Shown here: one piece after another, positions 14,036 through 28,192 of the stretch
Layout: each line of letters starts with the position of its first letter
Position numbering within the stretch: position 1 is the first letter of the stretch
Assembly: GCA_036583965.1 (NCBI GenBank)
Contig: JAZBQD010000027.1
Location: forward strand, 28,775,001 to 28,839,000
Direction of reading: 5' to 3'
DNA: 64,000 nt
DNA from: Prunella strophiata
Lineage: Eukaryota; Chordata; Aves; Passeriformes; Prunellidae
Translations under genes and position numbers: made by a program
The notes under the pieces: generated by a model
The model's database searches: none
Seen by the model: only the letters and a program-made list of their open reading frames with translations
Told to the model about the DNA's origin: nothing

Positions 14036-17000
14036 ACTGCTGTCTTACAGCTTGAGCTGTTCTAGGCCACAGTGTCGTTTCTCTTGTGGTCTGTGCCTTC
14101 ATAAACTGGGGTTAATCATTACTCTGAATTATAGGCACCAGCCATCACCATCTTCCTCGGGATTTGTGAATTTTGAACATTTCACTCACCATCTTCCAAA
14201 CAACCAGCTGGCTGGGCTTAGCACCATGACCTCATCTCTCCCTGCAGTGATTTTGGGAGCAATTAGGATATAAAACTTCTCTTTTCTAACTCCTGTTCCT
14301 GCCTTTTCACCACTTCTCATATTTCTCTGATGAGACATTGCTTGCTGATATAACTCTTGCAAATAACTTTTAGAATTCGGGATGCTTTTAAGGAATGTTT
14401 TTCTTGCCCAAGTTTTCAAGAAGGGAATGGCTCTCTAATGAAGTTGCAATTTTAATGACAGGAACCTTGAGAAATTCAAAGCTAGCTCCAGCTCTGTTGG
14501 TTGGCCAATAATTAAATGGTTCATGTCTGACCTAATTAATGCTCAAATACACATCAGCAACTCTCAGGCTCTAAGGCACAGATTTGTGATGAGTGGGGTT
14601 CAGGCAAATACCATCTCTTCACCCACTACAAAACCCCCTCAGTATCCTTGTCATGCAGGATGCTCTGGGGTGGCACTGAAATGCCTCTTTGTGACTCTAG
14701 GGAGCAGGTTCTGGATTAGACAGACTCAAGTCCTGTGTAAAATGTGAGAGCCCTCTATTCTATTTCTCATCACTGCTCTGGTCCTGCATACTTGCCCCAG
14801 AGTGCTCTGGGTGCTCTTCCTCAACTTTTGAGGAGGTGTGTCACATTTTTACCTCTTTATTACTCTATATCAGTATCTTTACTGTGGTTCTATTTACATT
14901 TCAAAGTGTTGAGCCTGTAGCATTTGCCTGTGAGTTTTGAAATTCTAATTAGATGCAGTGCCTCATTTTTAGCTAAATACTCAAAAACATATGCAAAAGT
15001 TGAAATATATTTTAACCAATGTGTGCTGCATGTAAGCAAAGCTGTGGGTTTTTTCCAGTCTGAAAAGCTTCCAAACCTATTCACTTCAAGCATTCCCTTG
15101 TGTGTTCTCTCTCACCTACGTAGAGAGGCCCATATTTATTTTCATTTTAATAATATTTTCACCACAAAACTGGTTTGATATGTTTAGCTATCAAACTATA
15201 TCACATTCATCAATTAAGGCTTGGAAATGATACACAAACAACATGAAAAAAAAATTGCAGCCATCTTTCCTTCTCCCACGCAAAATCTAACTTGTAAAAC
15301 CAGAATTTCATGGTATTTTATAGCAGCTATTTAATTTTTCAGCTCATCCCAGATCAAACTAGTTTCATATGCAGCAACAACTTGTACATTGCATTGAGTA
15401 CAGCACTGCAATGGTTTCACTCACAGGAGAAAGGGAAGTAGCCAATGCATGGAGGCTCTAGCACACACCTACCACTGCCAGTCTGGGAAGTGGGAGGAAG
15501 GTGAAGAAAAGGTGGTTGCTTCTGTTCCATATGAATTCAGCAGGCATTTTGTCATCAAACCCCTCAAAATCTGACCCCTTGTTAGCACAAATGCAATGCC
15601 AAGGGACTTTGTGAACCCTCGGCTTTGAAATAACCCTCCCTCCATCTGTGCCCATCTCCCCACCTTTTGGGTAGTGCTGTTGGTGGTTTAGGAGATTCTT
15701 GTCAACTGAAAGTATTTTTATAGTGCACAAATTTTGTTTTTATGGAAGGTAGGGGTTTCCCCCCCCCTAAGCTGTGTAGGTAAAACAAAATCTGCAAGAG
15801 AGATGACAAGCACATTTCTAAGAAAAAGGGTTCACTTTACAGCCAGAACAGTTATTATTTCAGTCTTCCCTTTGCTATGTCATATAGCAAAGCCAGAAGA
15901 TAAATATTTTGGGATTTGCCATTTAGTCACAAGTACAAGCATCTAATTTCTGGCCTTTCATTAAATCTTTGGCCAAATACTACAGCCTGATGTACCTGGA
16001 GCTCCAAATGCTGCTTTAGCACTCAGGTGAATTTTCAGGGAGAAAAAGCCATTTCAGAGCCCCTCACCTTCCAAAAGATCACCACACCCACAGTTCATAT
16101 TTTAATAAAGTTCTATCAGGTAGATTAAACCCTGGATAGAAACAAGCATCCAGCTGCCAAGCATGTAACTGTTAGACCACAACAAATGAGAAAAAAATCT
16201 CTGGCTTCTACCAAAATCATGGGCTGAGAGGCAGAAATGCTTTGATATTTTTATGAAACATTAACCTTCAAACAAAATTAACCACAGGCACTGAGGTTGC
16301 ACCTGAAGGCTGCACTGTTGGGGAGAATTGCTGTAGAAGTGGCCTGCAGGGCAGGAACGTGGCAGGTAAACACAAGGAATGTCTGCACAGAGATAATGGG
16401 ATACAGGGCAGCAGGAAGAGCATAGCTTCAGGGGATGGAAGTGCTGCCACTGACACTTTCCACATGCCAGCAGAGGTGGTGGTGACTTGGTTGACATTGC
16501 ATGAACAGTAATCTTTGGAAACACACTGTGAAGCATAAAGCTGAGCTGGGAAGCATGAAACCAGTGCTGTCCCTGCTAAAATCTTGTAATGCTGAAACCA
16601 TTTTAATAGCAGAAAAAAGAATTGAGCTAGATTCACTCTGAACAATTCTACATCTACATTTTACTTTGAGATCACAGATAAAAGGAGCAGGTATTTCAGT
16701 CTTTGCAAGTTTTCCATCCCTATTCTGCAGATCCACGAGTTAAGGAAGAGGCATAAGCATCCAAAATCTGGTGTGGCTACATGATCCTTATCTCCTGCCT
16801 GCATTAGCTGGTGTCTGCAAAATGCAGTGACTGAGACTGTGTGCTGTGCCTTCTGAAAGTACAGTGAGGGGAGGGACAAGACAGGACTGAAAATCAGCTT
16901 TTTAAAATTTCTGAATCACTGTGCTGTTCAGTGCCAGCACACACTTAGACATGTATCAGGACAGTATTTAGCCCAGGGTGATTTCTTCTTCTTCAAGCAT

Positions 17001-19220
17001 CTGAGGTAGACTAGTCTGTTCAAATTCCCTGCACTTCCCCACTCAGCCTGACCTTTACAATCCGCTCAAAAGCATTCACAAGGTATATGCAAATATAAAA
17101 GATGTAATTGTTGGAGCTCGTGTTTCAGGGAATGCAAATAAGAGCGGCATGGAAGGGGGCCAGGCCTGTTTGGGGTGTGATTTGCAGAAGCAATTGGTGT
17201 GGAAGATCCCAGCGTTAGCAGGCACAAGAGAAATGACACACAGCCAGCTTTGAAAGGCAGCAATTTCCAAGTTCTTCTTGGCCTTAAAATTCTTTCTCCC
17301 TGGGATAAGTTGTAGGGGGTGTGCCAGGGATTAAGGGCCTGGCTCGCATCACTTGCATTGCACCCTGGACTGGGTTTCTGCCACCATAAAGCAGAAGCAA
17401 TGGGTTGGCTTTAGTGTTTAGTGTTTTAGAGAGAATGTTACCTAAACAGCTTCCTCCAACAGTCCACTGAACCAAACATAAAGGGTTTTGCTCCCAACAG
17501 CCACAGCTGTGTGTCCCAGGACAGTGCAGGGATAGCACAGGATCCCTTGGGATTTGCTTACGTCATCTCACAAATCTGCATGCTCTGATGACTGTGATAA
17601 ATTTGTGCTTTAAACCACTAATGCTTCAGTCAGAGCTGAGCTCGGGGGATTTTACAGCACTATTCCTGTCTGCCTCCAGCTCCACAGGGGGCTTGTCTGG
17701 CTCCAGAACTGGGAGAGAGGCACCAGCAGGAAAGGAAACACAGGGAAGGGACATGTCTTACCTAACTTCTTGCCTCCACAATTCACAGCATACAATCCAG
17801 ACAATCCTGAGTTTTGCTTCTCTGTTGGTTTTCTGTTCCTGGCAAACTGGATGCCTGAAGAGGAAGAGAATACACCAAATTCCATGGTGGAAGTCATCGG
17901 TCATGGTGTTGTAGCTCAGCATGAAGCCAAGGTAAGCCCCACAAAACCTCTGCTGGGAACATGGTATTAAAATCCTCACATGTAGATAAAACTTCTTTCA
18001 TTCAGGGCTGGATCTGTCCTGCTTGCCTAACACGCATTTTGGATGGGGCCACAAAGGCCAATCCTCAGAGGATCCTGCTTAGCACCCTCCAAAATGTTGC
18101 CTGAGACAGCACAAAAGCTGAGTCTTTTTTAGCCCTGTTTGCAGTGAGCAAAGCATCCAGCCTATGTGGCAATAGCTCATTCTCCTCAGGACTTCTGTTA
18201 ACACATGGGAAAAATTAAAATCTCTGCTATGCATAACAAACTTCCATCCCTGCAAAGGAGATGCAAACTGGGTGGTGCTGCCATGGCTCTGGTCCAGTTT
18301 GCTTGGATATGTGTGGAACAGTAGCCATGCTCTTTCTGTGCCTGCTGTCTGTCTGTCTGATAGGCCAGGTGGGATTCCCTCATGCATTTCTGCACAGTGA
18401 ATCACTAATTACTACATCCAAACCCAGTCACAGTATTATTACTACATGTAGTTGTACTCTGTCTGTTCTTTCAGTACTTTCTTTCCTTCTCCCACACCTG
18501 AACCCTGTTCTTTTTATTCCAGCCCATTCAGTTAGTTGTCTAAGATGCTCTGATACTCACATGTTTGAGGATAACTCCCAAATTTGCATCCTCCACAGTC
18601 TTGTTAGCATATCCATGCTATTTATCCTGAGGTCAAAATCAATAAATGCTAATCAGTGTCACAGTTGAGATGGCCACTCTATGTATCACTGTACAAGTTC
18701 AGAAGGTTTTAAGCATCTGCCCATACAGAGTACCACCATACCACATCAGAAGACTGCAAGCATCTCCCTTCTTGTTCTTTAGCCCACCCTTTTGTACCCT
18801 TCATGTTCATGCATTGCACCTGTGTGCCCTCTGTTCCCTTTGGTAATTGGTCAATGCCCCTGGGCACTCCATGGCTCATTACTTTCAATGCTGTTCACCT
18901 GCTGCTCACAGCTGTACCCATTGGGGATGAGGCTCAGCCACAGCCCCACTCCCAATTACCACACACTGTGTGCCTACAAGTCAAGGTCTTGGAATTGCAT
19001 TTTATGACCATTTACTGCCCTCCTTTCCAGAGAGATTCTTACCTTCCAGTCAGGTAGTAATCTTCTGACCCCCACTTAAAGCAGCAGCTTTCCATGTCTT
19101 ATCCAGGATCTGTCCAAAGCTGAAGTAGCAAGATCTGCTGCATATATCTCATGGGGAATGCCCCCAGCTCCCAAATAGGAGATATTCCCTATTATAGATA
19201 TTCCTAGAATATTCCTATAG

Positions 19221-19253
19221 AATATCTAATAATATATAATATTATTAGATATT
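19221..19253. repeat. Perfect AT-rich inverted repeat (hairpin)
   Basis: A 15-bp arm AATATCTAATAATAT, a 3-nt spacer ATA, then the exact reverse complement ATATTATTAGATATT. It sits next to several degenerate GATATTCC units (about 19,187-19,220), suggesting local duplication and inversion. Confidence 0.9.
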
Positions 19254-21893
19254 CCCACCTCCTCCTTGGTCACAGGAACTTGAGGCTCTTTACTCACAGT
19301 CTCAACACCTGACCTTTTTTATTGGGGTGAGAATTTGCCAAGGGGGAGTAGGTTCCATGGTGAAGAGCCTTCAGAAATACAAATGTGGAGGCTACAGACA
19401 CAAACATTGTCACCTCTTCCAGAATTAAGATCTGATTCCTTGAGAGCCCAGGTTCAGAGTGAACCACAGCGTTCTGTGGCAGTTGCTTGACAGCCCAAGA
19501 GAGATCCTTCACCATAGTTCCTAAAAGCCAGCTTCCCCTACAGGAGGCCCTGCTGCTGAGCTGGGCTGTCCTGCTCTGTGAGCACAGACATGGGTTTCCA
19601 GCTCATCCCCATGGATACAAGCGAAGCCTGTGATTATTGTTCTCTGTCCATTTCTCATGTCAGACTTTTTATTTACATCAGTGCATTATTGCACAGCCAT
19701 TAATCATTAGCTCACTTTTCCTAATAAATATTACTTCTGTAAGAGAAATATTGCAGCCCAGCCCTGTGGGTAGGAAGGAGAGATTTGTTTAGCTGGGCAG
19801 CATCTGTTTTGTCCTGCTTTTTATGTTCCTAGTTCTTCAGTGGGACACAAATTAGAGGGCAGCATGAGTGGGAAGTCTCCATGGTCACTGTCACAGCAAC
19901 AGATTTTGATGTGGTCTCAGAGAGGTCTGGAGTTAGCAGGGATGGCCTTAGGCTTTCAGGAAAGATGAGCATTCTACTGACAGCCATTCCAAGTGGATTG
20001 AATTGCAAATGTTACTGAACCTGTTTGCTGATAAGGCTTGTAACTCTCCCAGCATCTGCACAAGTGTATTTGCCCAAGATACTCCACATACTTGTTTTTC
20101 ATGCTGATAAGGGAGCAGTGGTAAAGGAAACACTTGTAGCAATGAGTGTGTTCATGTCATGCCTGCGTAGGAATCATTTATCAAATTCATTCCAGACTCA
20201 CTCCAGCAGAGGCCCCTCTGATAGCTGTGACCCTTAGAAGACAAAAAGTGCAGAAGGAACGTGAGAAATGAGGAAAAACTGGGCACGAGTGTGGTATGTA
20301 CTCACCCACCACTCACACAGCTATTAGAGAGACTAAAATGAAATTAAAACTTGCAGGTTCCCTGTGGAGCCCTGGCAATGAAAACACCAATCCCCACATG
20401 GAAGAACTAAGGTAGGTTGAAATAACGATGCCAAAACTTTTGATTCACTGCATTTTCTCCTTTCCCATGGGAAAGCAGCCAGCTTGCCACAAACTGGGCT
20501 GGGCCAGGTCCAAGTTAAGCAGATTCCAGGTTGCTGGGCTCCTCCAGGTTTTCCATCAGCTGATAAAAGCATCACCACTCTGATGAGCCCACCAGGATGG
20601 TCTCTCTATGATGATGCACATCTCACCTTCAAATCCCTGACCAAAGTCAACTGCAAATGTTGTACTGGAAGGTATAAAAACTTCATTGTCACTTCAGAAT
20701 TTTCAAATTATTTGATTGCATCCTGCTTTGTGTCGGGGAGGTGGGTCAGCAGCCAAAGTACTGGCACTAATGCTCCAAAGACTGTGAGACAATAACCCCC
20801 CCTTTTAGCTCATGCCAAGGAGTGCAGTGAACATATCTGGAGCAAAAATTGCTTTTAATGTTTAGGGCCAGGGACAGGCCAGGTTAGTATTTATTGCCTC
20901 AGTCTGGAAAGGCATCTCTTGTTGGGGAGCATGAGCATGAGACCAGGCCTGCCCCAGTGAGAGAATAAATCAGTACCAGCACAGTCCTGACACCTAGGGC
21001 AAACTGCAGGAGAGCTGTGAATCCAGGAAACCTGCACAGAGCCAAATCACCAGGAGAAACACCTCCCCAAATCTTCACATCCAGAACCAGCCAAATACTT
21101 GGATCCTAAAATCATCCTGAAATCAGATGCCTGTGTATTTTTGACCCAAGCACTATCCGAGCTGCTCCCCGAGGACAAATCTGCCAAAGCAGCTCATTCC
21201 TGCCCTGCAGCATTGCAGCCATTCCTGCCTGGGCTGAGGGCAGGGCAGCAGCTGTGCTCCCACCAGAGCTGGCTGACAGGACACCCACCCCAGGGTGGGA
21301 CCCACCCAGCTCCTCTGGGAGTGGAGTGGCTGCAGTCCTGCAGTCAGGGGCCCAGCAGCTACCAGCTAATGAGGTCATTCTAGTAGTTTTGAAAGGCACT
21401 TGAAAAGCCACTATTGACAGTAAATCGTTCTTTTCCCCCAGGATTTCTGATCTCTGGCATAACCACTGCTGCTTGCTGTGAACTCCCCAGGTGCCCCTGG
21501 TAACCCTGAGCCTCTGTCCCTGGCCAGGGCAGGAGAAACCCTGCAGCCAAGTGGGAGCAGCAACTGGGGACACGATGTCAGCTCTCCAGAGCACACCACC
21601 ACAGCAAACACCCTCAGGAAGAACCCCCAGAGAGCAGCACATGGGCAGAGCTCTCAGAGCAGCACCTAGGAGCCAGGAGTGAGCAGAGAGTGAGCAGAGC
21701 ATGGCTGTGGTGAGCAGCGAGCAGGATGGAGGACACAGCTTCTTCCCCCAGCCTTTCCCTCTTCCCCTTAGGCACACGGCTGATTCCAGCAGCACAGTTG
21801 TCAAGTCAGCAGTTGGGGCAGATGGACTTTCCACTTTAAGATCCCTCTTTTCCCAAAGCCACAATCTGGAATCTGCCCATGGGGAGAGTTTTC

Positions 21894-22027
21894 AAAAAAA
21901 AAAAAGCCCCAACAACAAAAGCAAAAAATGCCAGCACAAAACAAAAGCCCAACAACAACAACAAAACCCCACCAAAAAACCAAAAAACTCTAACAAAAAA
22001 CCCGAACAGAAACCCATGACAAAAAAA
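21894..22027. repeat. A/C-rich low-complexity tract
   Basis: About 130 bp of mostly A and C on the plus strand, including CAACAACAACAAC and several AAAAAACC units. G and T are rare. Confidence 0.85.
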
Positions 22028-22901
22028 TGGGTAACTGAGGAAGCAACAATCTCTTTGCCTTTCAGTCAGCCCCAGAGGAGATGGCAAGTATTTTATCCAC
22101 TTTTTTAGCCTTTATGGTTGCTGCAGCAATGACTTTCTAAATGCTCCCCTGTAGATCACAGATCCTGGCATGACAGGGAGCTGCCACTCAATTTCCCAAA
22201 GAATGAGAAAAATCTGAAAGGCTCTACTTAATCCCAATTATGACAGGTCCAAATTCTTCATGCCTTCCTGATCCTAATAACCATCCAACAATATAAATGA
22301 AATTTTTGCAGTACCTTCTGGTACTGAGGAAAAGGGAAGTCAGTCCTCCAGCAATCCTTCCCACCAGGGAAGACCTGAAGTCCTGGAAAAAGTCCTTTGA
22401 AAGTGCTGAGGGAAGCAGTGCACACAGAGGTGTCACTCAGGAACAGAGCTTTGAAGTGTGAGACACAGGCTATGATCCACAGCTGATCCTGGCTGAGGTC
22501 CAGGAAAAAGGGACTTGTTCTAGGTACAAACCCAAGGGGAAGGCCCCATGCCAAAAGGGATGTGTGCTCCCAGGCACTGCACCTACCTGGGAGGCCAAAG
22601 TAAATTCTCTCACTGGTAAGAACTGATATCCACCCAGCATCTTTTCAAAGCCTTCAGAGAGCTGTTTTTTACTGGACATTCCTAGTTTGTGTCCCTGGTA
22701 AGGGCAGCTCCTCCTTTCAGAGACACTGCTGGCTCTGCAGCAGGATGTTCTGCACAGCTGTGGAATGCTGAGGGAGTCACAGCCCTGCTGCAAATCCTCA
22801 CAACAGCCCCTCCAACAACAGTAACAATCCATAGTGGAGTTTCAGGTAGGGTCCAGCATGGATGGTCCATGTCTGACCCTGGTGAGGGGAGGGAAGGGCT
22901 C

Positions 22902-22933
22902 AGTAACTGCATCCTGCAGTAACTGCATCCTGC
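22902..22933. repeat. Tandem duplication of a 16-bp unit
   Basis: The unit AGTAACTGCATCCTGC occurs twice, back to back. Confidence 0.9.
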
Positions 22934-24725
22934 AGCTCAGCTCTAACTCCTCCTCCCTCGCTGCAGGCAGAACTTGCACCTTGCCATGCAGAGCAGGAAC
23001 TGCTCCCACCATCTGCATCCTGCTGCCAACAGAAGCCTGGACAGCAGAGAAAAGGTAGTGAGAAATGTCACTCATCTCTGTGCAGGTCACTTTTCACTCT
23101 GAGTTAGATTCTGTCATCACTGTATCATCCTTCTCTGGGGTCAGCACTGGGTATTTGTCCCTTGTGATCTCCCTCCACTTGTGACACAACAGCCCTTTGG
23201 GTCCCATTATAGCGTGAAAGCTGGGAAAGCTTGGAGGGTGCTGGGAACATCCATCCCGAGTGCCCTGCTCCTGGCAGCCACCATGGAATCTGCAATATTA
23301 GTAATAATTCCTTCCATTTCAGCCCAGGCTGCTTTGCTACTGAGCCTGGCTAAGAAGGGTCCTGAAAAGTGGGCTCAGGTCCACAGAACTCACATTTCCA
23401 ATCACATCGGCAGGACGGAGCTGAGTAAGGACAAGGAATTCATGCTGGCTGCAGGAAGAACAGACAGGTAGCCAGGTTTCATGCCTAGAGCCAGGATATT
23501 TGATCTACCCCTACAGCAAAAAGCAGGAATTTAATACATCTTCTGGAGACATGAGGATATTTAATCTGTGGGACCAGGAGAAAGGTGAAGGGCAGCAATG
23601 TGAGATGGGTTCTAGGAAGACCAAGGATTCTCTTCTCCTGACACTCATATCTCAGCGTAAGCAGATTGCTATTCCATCTGCTAATGGATCTAAGCAGCAG
23701 CTGCTGCTCAATGTAAAGCAGCAGCACACATCCTTGGAAATCAGTCAAGGTTGTACACTTGCATCCTTTGGGCAGGAGCACTCTTGGAGGGGAGCTTCTC
23801 CCAAGGAATTTCCCAAGGGAACTGCAAGAAGAATTTGCACATTCACATATAGTTTTACACAGTGGAGTAAAGTGGAATTCAAAGCCCTCTGCAGGACAGA
23901 ACACCTGAGTTTGGGACAGAAAAGCCCAGACTTGCCCCAGTTGTTGCTGTATTACCCCAGTGCCATGCAGGGGCTGGAGCAGAGTACAGGGGGCAGGACC
24001 AGCCCCAAGGCACTGCAGGTCTGCCATATGCATCCTGCAGGCTTCAAAACTATGGAGAAAGAATATTTCTGTGAAATGCAAATAAAGAGACTTTTCCAAA
24101 ACATCCCCTTGACTACAGATTTTACACTCAGTAAGTTCATTGTGGAAGGTCTTCCCATTCACTATACACAGGATTTCATACACATATGAAGAATAAATGT
24201 ACCTTAGAATCCAGCATTTGATGTGAACCTGGTAAATAATATCCCTCTGCAGGTCCATGCCTCCAACTCTGCAGCTTTGGGCTGCTGCGTGAGAACCTGT
24301 AATTTAGGAATGGAGTGAGCAGGAAAACCAGGCTGATCACATTCACTGGTCTGGTGTGAGGGGAGCAACCATGGTAATTAATACACAGCAACTCTCTTTC
24401 CACCACTCAGTGAAAAAGCCCACAGCTGAAGGAAGCAGAGAGCAGTTCTCTGTGTCTCCACAGCTTGTCGCTCTCTCACTCCACAATGCCAGAAATTTCC
24501 CAGCTTCAGGAGGCAGGAACTGATCCTGTTCCCCTCAGCCCAGAGGAGCCCTTGGTTTGCTCAGGCTGCTCCAGCTGGGAGCTGCTCTGTCCCGAAACAT
24601 TTTGTCACAGTGGGAATTCCTTCCCCTCCACCCCCTGCATTTACACAAACACAACCCATGCACAGAAAAGAGGGGGGCTTTAAATCAGCAGAAGTTTACA
24701 GAGTCCAAACTGTTTAAAGTTAAAG

Positions 24726-24731
24726 TTTATT
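24726..24731 (-). promoter_or_regulatory. Possible distal poly(A) signal of RASAL2
   Basis: AATAAA on the minus strand sits in AU-rich sequence (ACAAATAAACTTTAAC). Downstream, toward lower coordinates, the sequence becomes GC-mixed. It could end a long 3' UTR form; no expression data are available. Confidence 0.35.
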
Positions 24732-25458
24732 TGTATTCTTTGTAGGAATATCAATAAAAGTCCTCAAATGTATCTATATCTGTACATATTACAAGAACCT
24801 TCAAAAATTATTCACAGAACAAAAATAAATCTTCTTTAGAACAAACCCAGGCAATGAAATGCAGAAATGGATCTCAGAGACCAAACAGTCCAGTGCTACA
24901 AGCATAAAAATACGGCTTGAAAAACAAGTTTATTCCTTTTTAAAGGTGTACTTTGTTGAAATAAAAAATAAATTATTTAGAGCTATCACTGTAGAACAGT
25001 TCTGTGTAGTAACACTCTTATTAAGGCCCTTGAGACAGAAAATCTATTTTTGCAGGTAGGATTCCTGGCAGGCATGATCTGTAAGGACATGCTCACTCTC
25101 CTGGGAGTTAACTTACTGTGGAGAAGGAAACACCAAAAAACATCACCCTAAATTTAACCCTTTTTCCTCTGGCAGACCATGCCCACCACTGATGGAAATG
25201 CACGTCATGGTTCAACTGGGACAGGAATTGTTCTCCAGGAACAACACAGACATTTTTGCAGAACACAAGCAGAATTCATCCACACAAGTAAGTATTGCTG
25301 ACACATTCCATGGGCATGGCTGTAAAATTCATGGACTTCCAAGTTAAAAGCTGGTGGGTTTATGCAAGCATCAAAATATGAATATATTATGGGGGAAAAA
25401 CTCACAGCCAAACCAAAGCACTTACATGAATGCAAAATAAACCCCATTTCTTTGATGA

Positions 25459-25484
25459 TTTATTAGATGCATAAAGAATTTATT
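25459..25484 (-). promoter_or_regulatory. Twin AATAAA hexamers, possible intermediate poly(A) signals
   Basis: Two AATAAA hexamers on the minus strand, at 25,479-25,484 and 25,459-25,464, are 20 nt apart in an AU-rich patch. They may act as a mid-length polyadenylation site if the 3' UTR extends this far. Confidence 0.3.
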
Positions 25485-28176
25485 AGTGGATACACCTCAT
25501 ATTCTCTAACTAGAAAATACACACATCCCTTTCCATGCTCCTGTAGATTCCCTGCCTGAGTTATGCCACTGGAGAGAAATGTGGCAAAATGTGTAGCTGT
25601 ATGGATCTGTGCTTTTGTAAAAAGCTGCCCATTTCTGATACACCAGGGAAGTAACAGTTGGTAATTCCTAGATGTGAAATCTATTTCCCCTAAAAAAGGA
25701 GGCCTGAATTCATAGAGTTGCAGAGAACAGAGATTTACAGGATGCTGCTTAGGCCCTGCTCCCTCTGCCCTTTCAGAGGCTGTCCCTTGTCACCCTGCTC
25801 ACCCTACACACTGCAGACACCACACACAACATGCCAAGAGGCCACACACAAGAAGCTGCTCCATCTCACTGCTCTGCTGTGCTGGCCTCAAGGTTTTCCT
25901 GAGCACTCAAGAAGCCCAGGTGGCTTTGAGGTTTGGAGAGAACTCTCCTAGAATGTACCAATGTAGCCAGCACAGACCGAGACACCAAGATGGGGTGACT
26001 TTCCTGTTCAATCTGAGCAACACGAGCATTCCTCCTCCAGGCCATCCAATTTTTCCTGCACTACTTCATCTGTTCCCCAGTGAGAGCAGCAGCTCCTTGC
26101 ACAGCATTAGACACAGCCATCAGCCTTTGCTCAGAGTGTGAACCCAAAGCCAGCTCCCCATCACACGTTGCACCATTTACTCCCTCAGAGCCCACTGGCC
26201 ACGAGGCTAAAGCCAAACGTGATCAGGCCCAGGCAGGGCTCCTGCTCCTGAGCAGACACGTGGCTTAATGCCACTTGGATTTTATCAGTCTGGACAAAAT
26301 AGAAACTGGCATTTTCACATATTGTCAGCTTGAGGCAGCTGAAAGTTTTCTGGAAGGCTGCTTGGGAACAAACGAGGAGAGACAGCTGCCTGCAGGACTC
26401 AGGAGCAGTGTTTTGTGCTGCAACAGATCAATTCCAGTCTTGCAGCACTGACTCTGCAACTTCACCCCTCCGGGGTCCACAGGCAGCGACTCCTCGGCAG
26501 CAGAGCTGGAGGAGCAGGCCTGGCACCTAAAGGGAGAAACTGGAAAAGCAGAGAAACAACCAGCCTAGCAATGAGCTGTGAGACCACAGAGAGGGGTCAG
26601 GCTCTGAGAGAGCCACTGCTTTTTCCTACAAGCATTCTACAAGTTTGAGAAACACACAGGAGAAGGTACAGCATTGGAATGATGCACTACCAAAGATCTC
26701 ACCGAGTACTGGGGCAGGAATTATTTCCCCTCTAAAAATCCAGGCTGAAATGCTGCCCCTATTGCAGAACCCGAAGTGGACACCTCAGAGCCCTCAGCAT
26801 CAAACCACACAGGTCAGCCAGCGACCTCTGACATTATCAGAGCACAGGGGAGCTCCAGGGAAAGGTGTTTCCTGAAATAATGCTGGAATAACTCTCCTAG
26901 AACAACACATCTGCTTCTGCCTTGTTCTGTCAGTGCAGCCCCACGGGCACTCACTCACACCTCGCTCACAGCACACCCACATCACCTGCATGGTGCCACA
27001 AGGGAGCAGTTCACATGCCCATCCCAAAAGGAATGGGAGCACGTTCCCCCATGCTACAGCTGTGCAATTACAGTACATGGCTACAGGGACACACAGAGCC
27101 CACAGAAAGAGCCCACAAAAAGGGTTTGTGTAAAAGAGGCCCTCACGTGACAGCTCAACACAAACTGGAGAAGTTGCTACGGCTGCGATGCCTGAAGGGA
27201 GAAAGGAGAAACTCAAAGGCACAGTTTGAGGAATAAAATATCAGAGGTCAGCAAGGATCTAGAGCTGGAAGACGGTTTGGAAAGTATGGAAAGAGTAACC
27301 ACTGCTGAGCCAATGCAGAGCACAACCTCAGGTGTGTCAGTGCCAGCAGCAGCGAGCCCTGGCCGAGCAGCTCTGATCCCAAAGAGCTGAGCATTAATCC
27401 CAAATCCCAGCTTGCTGCAGTGCTCCAGGCCTGGCTAGGATTGATGCACACACATCCTGCAGCACAGGGGTCTCTGCACTGATGCACAGAACACACGTGG
27501 GTGATGATGGTAGCTTGAGCATCATGACACTAGAGCACACACACTGCTCTGCCACCTCCTGCATCAGCCACAGGGCTGGGATGAATTCATTTCCAAAAAC
27601 CAGGCAAACCTGGCAACAGACACCAGGTTTGGATCTTGGTATTGCCAATAATTCACGTGCAGGGAACTGGCTTAGACACTCCAGCCTTTTTCATGAGACA
27701 ATCCCACACTGAGGCACCTCTCAAGATTTTATCTCAAATTGAAGTAAACTTTTCCAATTTCCACAGCATGTGTGAATGGTTAATCACACTCGCTGTTATT
27801 GGTATGTTTCTGTAATTAACAATTTCAATCAATGCTGCAATAATTTCATTTACTGTGAGAGTCTGAGGGCTAGAAATGCACAGCAAAAGCTGGAAGCAAA
27901 AATTCACACCTGACTCCAGAATCTGAGATTTAAAAAAAACCAAACCCTCTCTCAGATTAAATATTGTGGCACTTGATGAAATCATGAGAATTGACAATAC
28001 CAAGGCATTTACTGTTCATCTGTTACAGGTTGTGAATGTCACTATCTCCCAGGAGAAGGTCACTTTGGAGTGATATCCCATTCACACACAGTCTGCTTCT
28101 ATGAAACACAACTGAAAGGAATTGGAGACAAAAGCTTAGTCAAAACTCCTGGAGAAAACTGCTGTGTACAGAACTC

Positions 28177-28192
28177 AAAAAAAAAAAAAAAA
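28177..28192. repeat. Poly-A run (16 A)
   Basis: An uninterrupted A run on the plus strand. If transcribed with RASAL2 it is a U run in the presumed long 3' UTR. Confidence 0.9.

Larger units (their letters stand above)
14036..24699. other. Intergenic DNA, no gene seen
   Basis: This stretch has no exon-like structure. It contains an AT hairpin (19,221-19,253), a 16-bp tandem duplication at 22,902-22,933 and an A/C-rich tract (21,894-22,027). Chance ORFs of 250 and 257 codons occur at 21,112-21,864 and 23,485-24,258, without recognisable domains. Confidence 0.55.

Noticed and set aside
21112..21864. 250-codon minus-strand ORF
   Set aside because: Composition is Cys/Trp/Leu-rich and typical of translated CAGCTG-rich non-coding DNA; no domain recognised.
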